The notes under the pieces: generated by a model
Told to the model about the DNA's origin: nothing
What the model saw: only the letters and a program-made list of their open reading frames with translations
Database searches by the model: none
Shown: piece by piece, positions 1 through 6,182 of the stretch
Layout of the letters: every line of letters begins with the position of its first letter
Position numbering within the stretch: the first letter of the stretch is position 1
Made by a program: the position numbers and the translations under genes
Assembly (NCBI GenBank): GCA_021803885.1
Contig: JAJZKY010000295.1
Coordinates: 1-6,216, forward strand
Reading direction: 5' to 3'
Origin: Planctomycetota bacterium
Lineage (GTDB): Bacteria > Planctomycetota > Phycisphaerae > WQYP01 > JAJZKY01
Length of the DNA: 6,216 nucleotides

Positions 1-64
1 GCAAGCCTTCGTTGGTATATCCCGAGAAATTCACCTCCACATCCATCGCCACCTTGTCACCGGC
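1..64. repeat. Left arm of inverted repeat (pairs with 1145-1208)
   Basis: The reverse complement of 1-64 matches 1145-1208 at 63 of 64 positions. The only difference is base 20 against base 1189, giving Gly codon GGA in the minus-strand copy and GGC in the plus-strand copy. Identity ends abruptly at 64/65. The arm may extend beyond the left edge of the window, so its full length is unknown. Confidence 0.9.
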
Positions 65-1153
65 GCTCAACGGAAACTGCAAGAAGCGCCGCGGCACGGC
101 CAAGGTCATAATATAGCCATGCGCCCATGGCTGTTGGTGTACCTGCCCGCCGGGAAGGTAACCGACGAAGGCGAAATGAACATGCCCGCCCGCAGGCGTG
201 AAATAACTGGCAGGAGCGTGGAGTTTTCGGCTCAGCGGCGCCATGGCAATGAGCCGGGGTTTGCCGCCGATCATCGCCGCGAGAATGCGCACATCCCCGG
301 GAACCGGTCCGTGCGGCCGTTTTACCCGCGGTCCCAAATCCAGGCCCACTGTATCTCCGTCGTTGAAGGCGCGCCGCGGCGAGTGGGCGCCATTCACCGG
401 CGGTCGAGCATCGGTTACCTTGAACCTGGCGTAAAGATGATGGCGGTCGAAGCCGAGTTGCACCCGTGCCAGCACTTTGCCGCCACGTTTGATGCTGCGG
501 GCCGGCAGAGATTTCCATACTGCGGCATTTTGCCATTGGCCATGAAGCGGCGCAATGACCAGATTGCCCACCGCCCGGGTGCTGCGCCCCCATTTGGACG
601 CAAGCACGTGGCTGAGCACCACGTGGCCCCACTGGCGGCTCTGGCCCTGCACTCGACCATGATTAAAGCCCAGTACACGATAAGCCATGCCTTCGTTATA
701 AGCCCACACCTGATTGAGCCTGGGATAGTATTTGACCACGCCGCAGGCATCTTCCCCGCCAAACGTATACGGGCCGGGCAGCGGCGCCTGGGTGGGATTG
801 TTAAACAGTGACCCAACATAAAAGCCATCATGGGTATAAAAATATATCTGCCCCCACTCGCTGCCCCCCGCCACGTAACGATTGCCCACCAGGCCCGCGA
901 TCACCCAGAAATGATGCAGCAGCCCATGACCGGCCTGGTTGGCGGCTTTTCGACCGGCCATCCACAGCAACCTGCCATCCGGGGCAAACTTCATGAATTT
1001 CACGGCATTGCAGCAGTCGTCATGGCCGATGCCGTGATTCATGGCCTTCGTCTCCGCCCGGGTGTAGTACGGTACCGTGGCATTGACGCAGGTATACAAA
1101 TTGCCGTGGTTATCAACCCTCATGCCCAGAATTCCGTCCCGGTAGCCGGTGAC
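1..1153 (-). CDS. Beta-propeller protein with CBM9-like C-terminal domain, partial at both ends
   Basis: The minus strand is open in one frame from about 1153 down to position 2, roughly 384 codons with no stop, and runs off the left edge. The first half looks like the end of an NHL/six-bladed beta-propeller: YRDGILGMRVDNHGNLYT, then a HDDCCNAVKFMKFAPDGRLL blade and a VKYYPRLNQVWAYNEG blade. From about 570 down to 1 comes a beta-sandwich resembling the carbohydrate family 9 (CBM9-like) domain: AVWKSLPARS, LYARFKVTDARPP, then FNDGDTVGLDLGP, ending in SAGDKVAMDVEVNFSGYTNE. Such proteins are usually exported and thought to bind glycans; the ligand is unknown. No start or signal peptide is visible, because the N-terminal part is missing at the fold-back (1145-1153), where the sequence switches to the plus-strand 3' end of the same kind of gene. 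The domain calls come from sequence pattern only. Confidence is good that this is coding and moderate for the domains. Confidence 0.75.
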
Positions 1154-1208
1154 AAGGTGGCGATGGATGTGGAGGTGAATTTCTCGGGCTATACCAACGA
1201 AGGCTTGC
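1145..1208. repeat. Right arm of inverted repeat and fold-back junction
   Basis: This is the plus-strand partner of 1-64. The switch from antisense to sense coding takes place here. Bases 1145-1153 (GCCGGTGAC) fit both reading directions: Val-Thr-Gly of the propeller in antisense and Ala-Gly-Asp of the binding domain in sense. That is about nine bases of microhomology at the join. To the left of 1145 the two arms share nothing. Confidence 0.88.
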
Positions 1209-1327
1209 AGGTGGTGTCGCGCAATTATCTGTTTTCGCCGCAAAATGATGCTGACAACACCGTCAGCGACCTGCCGTCCGAAGCAAAGCTGCATCCGCGC
1301 TGGTGGGGAATTGGCGAGGTTCGATAG
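1145..1327 (+). pseudogene. Detached 3' end of the propeller/CBM9-like gene
   Basis: Sixty sense codons followed by TAG. The protein starts AGDKVAMDVEVNFSGYTNEG, which is the same peptide that the minus-strand gene reaches at the left edge of the window. It then continues through NYLFSPQND and PSEAKL to HPRWWGIGEVR and stops. The ending, with a PSEAKL stretch followed by a WWG motif, is what I expect at the end of CBM9-like domains in this kind of secreted protein. Upstream of 1145 the plus frame stays open back to an ATG at 830, but that part is only the antisense of the propeller and should not be counted as protein. Putting the minus-strand fragment in front of this piece gives one uninterrupted protein, so this is the true C-terminus separated by the inverted junction. 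It has no start or ribosome site of its own, so it is unlikely to be made as it stands. Confidence 0.7.
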
Positions 1328-1643
1328 ATGTGTGAACCAAAACGCCAGGCCAGGCGCGGTTGGGAATGTTGACGCCAGGAAGAGGTTGTCGTGCTTGGGC
1401 CCCTTGCCGACGCTTCTCCCGGGCGGACCAAAACGCCGGCCGGTGATTTTCGTATATCCATCGGCAATTGTGATGGGATCCTACCGCGGTCGTATACCGG
1501 GGGATTTCCAAGGCGCCAAGGCCCATGGTTTTCAGTTTGGGGCGGTGCGTTCCTACCGGACGGCGTATGTGGCTGTGATGCACGGTGTACGGATGGTTGG
1601 GAAAGCGTGGCCACATGGGCGGGACTACAATGTGGAGTTTTTG
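1328..1643. other. Intergenic region upstream of the SGNH hydrolase
   Basis: A 316-base stretch between the TAG of the detached 3' end and the chosen ATG of the hydrolase. Several frames on both strands are open across it, but the peptides are rich in Arg, Pro and Gly, have no recognisable motif and lack convincing ribosome sites. I treat them as chance in GC-rich DNA. I found no clear terminator hairpin, promoter pair or RNA gene. Confidence 0.5.
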
Positions 1644-2870
1644 ATGACAGTGACCCTACACCGCTATACGTACCTCATGTTGGCCTTCGTTGGCATCTGG
1701 TTTATCGCCCCGGTTGGGCGCGGGGCCGTAGCATCCTTTGGCCAGTTTGATCAACAGGCCCGTGCGGGGCGGCCGATGTCGGTGGTATTTTTCGGTGGGT
1801 CGCTGACCTGGGGCGCCAATGCCCGTAATCCGCAGCGCAACAGCTACCGAGCCTTGATGGAGCGTTATTTAGAGAACAAATACCCCCGCACGCAGTTTCG
1901 GTTTCATGATGCGGCGATTGGCGGGACTGGGTCCATGCTGGGGCTGTTTCGGCTGCGGCGTGATGTTCTGGCCTATAAGCCCAACCTGGTGTTTTTGGAA
2001 TTTACCGCTAACGACAATCTATACGGCGCCGATGTCCAGACGCTGGCCTGCTACGAGCGCATTTTGCGCACGCTGATCCAGAAAGGTGTGCCGGTGGAAC
2101 AGGTTTTTCTGGGGTTTAAATCCAACTATGGCCCACAGGCTAAGTCTGCCAAGTGGCCGCGCCTGATAGCCCACCAGCGACTGGCGGCGGCGTACCGTAC
2201 GGCGGTCGGCGATAGCTTTCCGCTGGTGAATCGGTGGTTGGCGGGCGGGCGGATCACGATAAACCGGATGTATCCATTTGACGGCGTTCATCCGGGCGAT
2301 GCGGGCTACCAGTTATTTTTTCAGGCGGTACGTAACGGATTTGTGCGGGCGGTGAAAGCCCGACAGGTGTGCCGGGCGCCGGCGCATACGGTCTTTCCGA
2401 ATCTGTATCGTCACTGGCAGCGGATACGTCTGGCCCGGAGACATTTGCCCGCCGGCTGGCAGGTGGCGCGCACGTATCGGACTTCGATGTGGTTTGACGG
2501 GCTTTCCAGCCGCTGGATGGGCGATGTGGCTATGTGCCAAGCTAAAGATCACGCCGTTATTCAGCCGTTGATGATACATTTCCGCGGCACCCTTGTGGGT
2601 CTTTTGGGCGAGGCAGATGGCCAGAGTTTATCCTTCCGGGCGTGGGTGGATGGCAAACCGGTTCTACCGCCCGGGGCGCAGCACCGTAAGATCGGCGACC
2701 GCTGGAGTTGGAATACGAGTCGATTCGGCGGCGGGCGGCTTTTTATGTGGCAAGTGTTGTCCGACCACCTTCCGCCTGGTAGGCATACCCTTAAGCTCAT
2801 GGCCATATTGCCAAAAGGGCAACCGAAAGGGCAATTGCGAATTGAAAGCGTCTGTGCGGCGGGAAACTGA
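1644..2870 (+). CDS. Secreted SGNH/GDSL-type hydrolase (putative carbohydrate esterase)
   Basis: A 408-residue protein. Residues 1-30 look like a signal peptide: Arg7, then a hydrophobic stretch from Tyr10 to about Val24, and Ala-Val-Ala before a likely cut after residue 30. The SGNH blocks are all visible: block I GGSLTWGAN with nucleophile Ser53 (the motif is GGSL, not GDSL); Gly93/Gly94 in AAIGGTGS for block II; Asn123 in FTANDN for block III; and Asp213/His216 in DGVHPGDAGY for block V. Known members deacylate esters, often acetyl groups on polysaccharides; the substrate here cannot be read from sequence. Residues about 240-408 form a second, probably beta-sandwich region (FRGTLVGLLGE, FRAWVDGKP, LPPGRHTLKL), perhaps a binding or accessory domain. 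The frame is open back to 1245, but the ATG at 1644 is preferred because GGAG lies 6 bases upstream and a signal peptide follows at once. The preceding plus-strand gene end encodes a CBM9-like protein, consistent with joint glycan work outside the cytoplasm. Confidence 0.85.
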   Translation: MTVTLHRYTYLMLAFVGIWFIAPVGRGAVASFGQFDQQARAGRPMSVVFFGGSLTWGANARNPQRNSYRALMERYLENKYPRTQFRFHDAAIGGTGSMLGLFRLRRDVLAYKPNLVFLEFTANDNLYGADVQTLACYERILRTLIQKGVPVEQVFLGFKSNYGPQAKSAKWPRLIAHQRLAAAYRTAVGDSFPLVNRWLAGGRITINRMYPFDGVHPGDAGYQLFFQAVRNGFVRAVKARQVCRAPAHTVFPNLYRHWQRIRLARRHLPAGWQVARTYRTSMWFDGLSSRWMGDVAMCQAKDHAVIQPLMIHFRGTLVGLLGEADGQSLSFRAWVDGKPVLPPGAQHRKIGDRWSWNTSRFGGGRLFMWQVLSDHLPPGRHTLKLMAILPKGQPKGQLRIESVCAAGN

Positions 2871-3063
2871 CCGGGCGCGACAGCAACCATCTGCTCAAGA
2901 TGGCTATGGGCTTGACTGGCGTGCTGCGCAGTGGCGTAGCCCAGGCTTTGGAGGACCCGGCAGGTTCTGGTTCGAGACAGGATGTCGCCTCCACCGGCGG
3001 GCGATGCTCTTGCGTGCCGGGACGGCCGCACGGAATCGATGGAAATTCAAGATTTTCAAAGTA

Positions 3064-3137
3064 TGCGCCCGGCAGGACTCGAACCTGCAACCTCGTGGTT
3101 CGAAGCCACGCGCTCTATCCAATTGCGCTACGGGCGC
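3064..3137 (-). tRNA. tRNA-Arg, anticodon TCG
   Basis: A 74-nt cloverleaf fits on the minus strand. The acceptor GCGCCCG pairs with CGGGCGC, followed by discriminator A at 3064. The D arm is GCGC-AATTGGATA-GAGC, with a G12-A23 mismatch. The anticodon arm CGTGG-CTTCGAA-CCACG places TCG at 34-36, which reads Arg CGA and, if A or U at position 34 is modified, other CGN codons. The variable loop is AGGTT and the T arm is GCAGG-TTCGAGT-CCTGC. The 3' CCA is not encoded (TAC follows), so it would be added by the CCA-adding enzyme. It lies 90 bases downstream of the isomerase gene on the same strand; I see no obvious promoter or terminator of its own. Confidence 0.96.
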
Positions 3138-3227
3138 GCGTTGGTTTTGCCACCGCGATCAAGGGCAGCCACACTGCGATCCGCATGGAAAGCGGCGGCC
3201 CAGGGAGAGGGGGAAGAAAGTTCACTT

Positions 3228-4268
3228 TTAACTCTTCTTATCAAACTGAGCGTCAAAAACAATGCTGCTGGGAGCAAAGTCAATTTTTTTCACAAAGGCC
3301 GCGGCTTCGGTGGCGCCATGTTCACGGTCCATGTTTTGATCCTCCCATTCCACTGATAACGGACCCGCGTAGCCGATTTCATTGAGAGCGCGGATGATCT
3401 GCTCAAAATTAACGCTGCCATGACCCAGGGACCGGAACTCCCAGAAACGTTCCGGATGGCCGAAGGGCAGGTGGCCGCCGAACACACCGCTGCGGCGCGG
3501 CACGGGGCTGACCCAGGCATCTTTCATGTGCACGTGATAGATGCGGTTGCGAAATTCACGGATAAATTGTACGTAGTCAACGCCTTGATAAACAAAATGG
3601 GAGGGATCGAAATTGAAGCCAAAGGCAGGTCGATTTTTGATGGCATCGAGCGCCGCGCGGGCACTGGCGATATCGAAGGCGATTTCGGTCGGGTGCACTT
3701 CCAGGGCGAACACGACGCCCTGTTCGTCAAAACTGTCGAGAATCGGATTCCAAGTGCGGGCGAAATGGGCAAAGCCGTCTTCGATCTGATTGGCCAGCAC
3801 GGGTGGAAAGCTATAGACCAGATGCCAGATGCTGCTGCCGGTGAATCCGTTGACCACGACCCGGCGGAGTTCCTTTTTGATCGCGGCGGGGGCGGCATCA
3901 AAGAATTTGCGTGCCGCCTGGGCGGTGCGTTTCATTTCTTCCGCGGCTCGCTTGTTGACCCCTTCCGGTTTGCCATCACCCCAAATGCGCGCCGGCAAAA
4001 TGCTTTGGTGGCGGGCATCAATACGGTCGCATACGGCCTGACCGACCAGATGCGTGCTGATAGCCAGGCATTTCAATCCATAACGCGTCAGCGTGGCCCA
4101 TTTATTTTTGATATAGGTCTTGTCGGCCAGCGCCTGTTCCACATCAAAATGATCGCCCCAGCAGGGGATTTCGATGCCGTCATAACCAAATGCTTTGGCT
4201 TTTTTGCAGGCTGTCTCAAACGGCAGATCAGCCCATTGACCGGTAAATAAAGTTACAGCGCGTGCCAT
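3228..4268 (-). CDS. Sugar phosphate isomerase/epimerase-like TIM-barrel protein
   Basis: A 346-residue protein of the xylose-isomerase-like (AP endonuclease 2) TIM-barrel superfamily. The N-terminus [15 protein letters not shown] leads into the first helix and [14 protein letters not shown], the typical second strand; Ser71-Thr72-His73 lies on the next. The metal-site pattern is complete: Glu190 in FALEVHP, Asp221 and His224 in FNFDPSHF, His247 in YHVHMKDA, and Glu307 in LSVEWED. Members isomerise or epimerise sugars and related polyols using a divalent metal; the substrate here is unknown. No signal peptide is visible, so it is presumably cytoplasmic. The frame continues upstream to an ATG at 4307, but the ATG at 4268 is chosen because GGAG (minus strand of 4276-4279) sits 7 bases ahead and MARAV matches the usual family start. 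It stands alone, with the tRNA-Arg downstream and a divergent small gene upstream. Confidence 0.88.
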   Translation of the reverse strand: MARAVTLFTGQWADLPFETACKKAKAFGYDGIEIPCWGDHFDVEQALADKTYIKNKWATLTRYGLKCLAISTHLVGQAVCDRIDARHQSILPARIWGDGKPEGVNKRAAEEMKRTAQAARKFFDAAPAAIKKELRRVVVNGFTGSSIWHLVYSFPPVLANQIEDGFAHFARTWNPILDSFDEQGVVFALEVHPTEIAFDIASARAALDAIKNRPAFGFNFDPSHFVYQGVDYVQFIREFRNRIYHVHMKDAWVSPVPRRSGVFGGHLPFGHPERFWEFRSLGHGSVNFEQIIRALNEIGYAGPLSVEWEDQNMDREHGATEAAAFVKKIDFAPSSIVFDAQFDKKS

Positions 4269-4354
4269 GATTTTTCTCCAGTGCATTGGCGGCTTCAACC
4301 ACGGCAACCGCGTTCACCTGTAAGCGTCGTGCCGCGAGAAGCCACGGTTGGATT

Positions 4355-4382
4355 ATGATAAGGGCATACTCAAAAAAGGCAA
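4355..4382 (-). promoter_or_regulatory. Candidate sigma-70-type promoter for the isomerase gene
   Basis: On the minus strand, TTGCCT (4382-4377) and TATCAT (4360-4355) are separated by 16 bases, and the spacer is T-rich at its start. Transcription would begin near 4348, giving an 80-base leader before the ATG at 4268. The match is partial and rests on inspection only. Confidence 0.35.
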
Positions 4383-4397
4383 CCGGCGTTATGAAGT

Positions 4398-4416
4398 GCC
4401 GCGCGAAAAGCGCGGC
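4398..4416. other. GC-rich hairpin in the divergent intergenic region
   Basis: GCCGCGC and GCGCGGC form a perfect 7-bp stem around a GAAAA loop. There is no T-run on either side, so it does not look like a terminator. It lies upstream of the candidate isomerase promoter and could be an operator-like palindrome or chance in GC-rich DNA. Confidence 0.35.
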
Positions 4417-4520
4417 GTCGCTGGTGCGGATGGGAGGACACTCGGTTCAAGTTCGGGCACAATGCGGCAGAAGGGGCAGGCTGGACGAGCGACACGGCCG
4501 GGACGCGGCAAGGCAGTCGA

Positions 4521-4549
4521 TTCCAACGGGCCATTGTTGGTGTTAAAAT
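4521..4549 (+). promoter_or_regulatory. Weak candidate promoter for the small membrane protein-queG unit
   Basis: TAAAAT at 4544-4549 is a one-mismatch -10 box. TTCCAA at 4521-4526, 17 bases upstream, is a poor -35. Transcription would start near 4556, about 34 bases before the ATG at 4590. The position is sensible for the two-gene unit, but the -35 match is weak. Confidence 0.3.
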
Positions 4550-4589
4550 GTGCTGGTGGTTTACATCGTTCGGACTTGGATGGTAGGCA

Positions 4590-4961
4590 ATGTCAATGCT
4601 GACGTTCATCTTGAATATTTTGCCCGGCGATGCCGAGGTCAATGCGAAGGGCGGAGGCAGCGCCTCGACATATATTTTGGCCGGAGGACTTTCCGTGCTG
4701 ATTGTGGGCTGGGGGGTGCTGCGCTACTGGCTGTGGACCGGGCGCAAGCCCAAGTCTAATGAGATACCCACTCCGACCATCGACCGGCTGAATATCCAAG
4801 CGCTGAGCAAAATTACAGAACAAAATGATCTGCCTTTGGAAACGGTGGATGAGCCAGCTCCGGATGATCTGTTGGCGGTTGTACCCGCCAATGCCCACCT
4901 GCAAAAAGCGCCGGCCACTCCTGCTGTTGCTTCGCCCAACCCGTATTCCAACAAGAAGTGA
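4590..4961 (+). CDS. Small single-pass membrane protein of unknown function
   Basis: A 123-residue protein that I do not recognise. Residues 1-11 are hydrophobic (MSMLTFILNIL). A short acidic/glycine-rich link (PGDAEVNAKGGG) follows, then one clear membrane segment at about 27-49 (TYILAGGLSVLIVGWGVLRY). The positive stretch TGRKPK after it suggests that the C-terminal side faces the cytoplasm. Residues 55-123 are polar and rich in Pro, Ala and Asp, probably disordered, ending in NPYSNKK. The ATG at 4590 is preferred over one at 4596 because the purine-rich GGATGG (4578-4583) is well spaced for it. The stop codon sits 4 bases before the queG start, so the two are likely cotranscribed and possibly translationally coupled. 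Nothing in the sequence ties it to queuosine synthesis; the pairing may only reflect shared transcription. Confidence 0.7.
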   Translation: MSMLTFILNILPGDAEVNAKGGGSASTYILAGGLSVLIVGWGVLRYWLWTGRKPKSNEIPTPTIDRLNIQALSKITEQNDLPLETVDEPAPDDLLAVVPANAHLQKAPATPAVASPNPYSNKK

Positions 4962-4965
4962 TGCC

Positions 4966-5994
4966 ATGGCTTCGTCAAGCAATGATGCTATTTCCATCGC
5001 CGGCGCCAAGGTGGTGTCGGCGGCGCAAATAAAGCAACTGGCAGAAGAGGTCGGCTTTAATCTGGTTGGCATTGCGGATCCTTCGGAGAGTGTTTATGCA
5101 CGCGAATATCGAGCTTGGCTGGCCCAAGGGCAACACGGTGGCATGAAATATCTGGAAGATTCGCTGGCCGCGCGGACGAATCTTTCTGGCGCGTTTCCAT
5201 GGGTTAAAAGCGTCATCAGTGTGGCGATTTCGTACTACTCGCCGGAACCCGCGCCGGAATTGTCGCAGGCGGCAGACACCTTGGATGAATCCCACGCTGA
5301 GCCGGCGCCTGGCCCCGGGTCTGCATCCAGAGGACGCATCGCCCGTTACGCCTGGGGAAGGGATTATCATCGGGTGTTGATGGGGCATTTGCGAGAATTA
5401 CAAAGAAAAATTCAAAGCATCACTGCAGGTGACTGCGTCTGTCGTGCGTATGTGGATACCGGCCCGGTCCATGAGCGGGAACTCGCGGCTCGCGCCGGCC
5501 TTGGCTGGATCGGCAAAAACACCTTGCTGATTAACCCGCGACATGGAAGCTGGTTTTTACTGGGCGAATTGCTGACGTCCCTGCCGCTGGAGTTTGACTC
5601 TGCAGAGCCGGATCACTGTGGTACATGCACGCGATGCATCGATGCCTGTCCCACCGCCGCCCTTACGCCCTACCAGCTTAATGCGACTCGTTGCATCAGT
5701 TATCACACTCTGGAAAATCGGGGCGATATTCCCGAAGAAATTCATCAACCGATGCGCGAAGCTCAATATCTTCTCGGCTGCGATATCTGCCAGACCGTAT
5801 GCCCATGGAATCACCGGCCATTGCTCAGCGAAGAACGCGATTTTCAGCCGCAAGCTCCGGCCCCGGCAGTGGAGTTACAAGCGGTGCGACAATGGCAACC
5901 AGAGGATTGGGATCGACTCACGCGGGGCAGAGCTCACCGCCGTGCCAAACTGGATATGTGGCAGCGCACGGCACGCATTCTGGCGGAAGATTAA
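4966..5994 (+). CDS. queG: Epoxyqueuosine reductase QueG
   Basis: A 342-residue cytoplasmic enzyme that reduces epoxyqueuosine to queuosine at the wobble position of GUN-anticodon tRNAs, using cobalamin and two [4Fe-4S] clusters. Family signatures are strong: GRIARYAWGRDYH at 123-135; YVDTGPVHERELAARAG with the candidate catalytic Asp164; GLGWIGKNTLLI; a ferredoxin-type set at Cys218, 221, 224 and 228 (CGTCTRCIDACP); Cys243 in RCISYHTLENRG; and Cys272, 275 and 279 in CDICQTVCPWN. Two features stand out: a Pro/Ala/Glu-rich stretch at about 93-121, and His169 where I expect Leu in the DTGPVLE motif. It ends soon after RRAKLDMWQRTARILAED, so it lacks the added HEAT-repeat extension of longer homologues. 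The ATG at 4966 follows a purine-rich AAGAAG by 7 bases; the frame is open further upstream, but that part overlaps the preceding gene and does not look like QueG. Confidence 0.95.
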   Translation: MASSSNDAISIAGAKVVSAAQIKQLAEEVGFNLVGIADPSESVYAREYRAWLAQGQHGGMKYLEDSLAARTNLSGAFPWVKSVISVAISYYSPEPAPELSQAADTLDESHAEPAPGPGSASRGRIARYAWGRDYHRVLMGHLRELQRKIQSITAGDCVCRAYVDTGPVHERELAARAGLGWIGKNTLLINPRHGSWFLLGELLTSLPLEFDSAEPDHCGTCTRCIDACPTAALTPYQLNATRCISYHTLENRGDIPEEIHQPMREAQYLLGCDICQTVCPWNHRPLLSEERDFQPQAPAPAVELQAVRQWQPEDWDRLTRGRAHRRAKLDMWQRTARILAED

Positions 5995-6052
5995 GGGCTG
6001 CGGTGATAAAAAAACTTTGGGGTACCGCGATAGGCGGCCACAACGGGAAATG

Positions 6053-6092
6053 CCAACGGGAAGCCTTGCGGCTCCCCGTTGGGAATTTTTCT
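6053..6092 (+). terminator. Intrinsic terminator after queG
   Basis: CCAACGGG (6053-6060) pairs with CCCGTTGG (6075-6082). After one A-C mismatch the stem continues as AGCC/GGCT around a TTGC loop. GAA and a run of five T (6086-6090) follow. It lies 58 bases past the queG stop and should end the membrane protein-queG transcript. In the minus direction there is no T-run, so it is probably one-directional. Confidence 0.88.
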
Positions 6093-6160
6093 CGTTGGCC
6101 GACGATGTAACCAGCCGCGCTGTGCGGGCGAATATCCTAATCCGGCGGACCAGAATAGGG

Positions 6161-6182
6161 CGTGAAGGCTTAGGCCTTCACG
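6161..6182. other. Perfect 9-bp hairpin spanning the stop codon of the minus-strand gene
   Basis: CGTGAAGGC and GCCTTCACG pair perfectly around a TTAG loop. On the minus strand the TAA stop of the entering gene lies at 6172-6170, partly in the loop. No T-run follows on either strand (minus continues CCCTATTC), so it is not a standard intrinsic terminator, though it could protect the 3' end or slow readthrough into queG. Confidence 0.6.

Larger units (their letters stand above)
4269..4589. other. Divergent intergenic region, about 320 bases, no convincing gene
   Basis: This lies between the starts of the isomerase (minus) and the small membrane protein (plus). It holds candidate promoters in both directions and one GC-rich hairpin. 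A plus-strand frame from TTG at 4348 to the TGA at 4600-4602 is open (LDYDKGILKKGNRRYEVPRE at its start), but it has a rare start codon, no clear ribosome site, a low-complexity Gly/Arg-rich body and overlaps the next gene's start. I therefore do not call it. No known RNA family was recognised. Confidence 0.45.

Noticed and set aside
65..1144. Site-specific invertible switch with its own recombinase
   Set aside because: No recombinase gene is in the window and the arms are coding sequence of the same gene, so a chimera is simpler. Kept only as an alternative within the fold-back finding.
830..1327. Open plus-strand frame of 165 codons as one gene
   Set aside because: Only codons from 1145 onward are protein-like. 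The first 105 are the antisense of the propeller gene.
1245..1643. Longer start for the SGNH hydrolase
   Set aside because: The added 133 residues overlap the preceding gene end in another frame and look like noise. The ATG at 1644 has a ribosome site and a signal peptide.
2945..3005. Possible second, decayed tRNA T-arm around GGTTCGAGACAGGA
   Set aside because: The loop would have eight bases, and no acceptor, D or anticodon arms can be paired around it.
2982..3356. Plus-strand protein with RPAGLEPATSWFEATRS
   Set aside because: This is the familiar mistranslation of an antisense tRNA gene (tRNA-Arg here), not a protein.
3420..4250. Long plus-strand open frame of 276 codons
   Set aside because: It is the antisense of the isomerase gene, whose metal-site motifs are intact on the minus strand.
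4395..4500. Minus-strand CPFCRIVPELEP, resembling the start of a HIT-family protein
   Set aside because: It stops within about 20 residues, has no start codon or ribosome site, and no histidine triad follows. Most likely chance.
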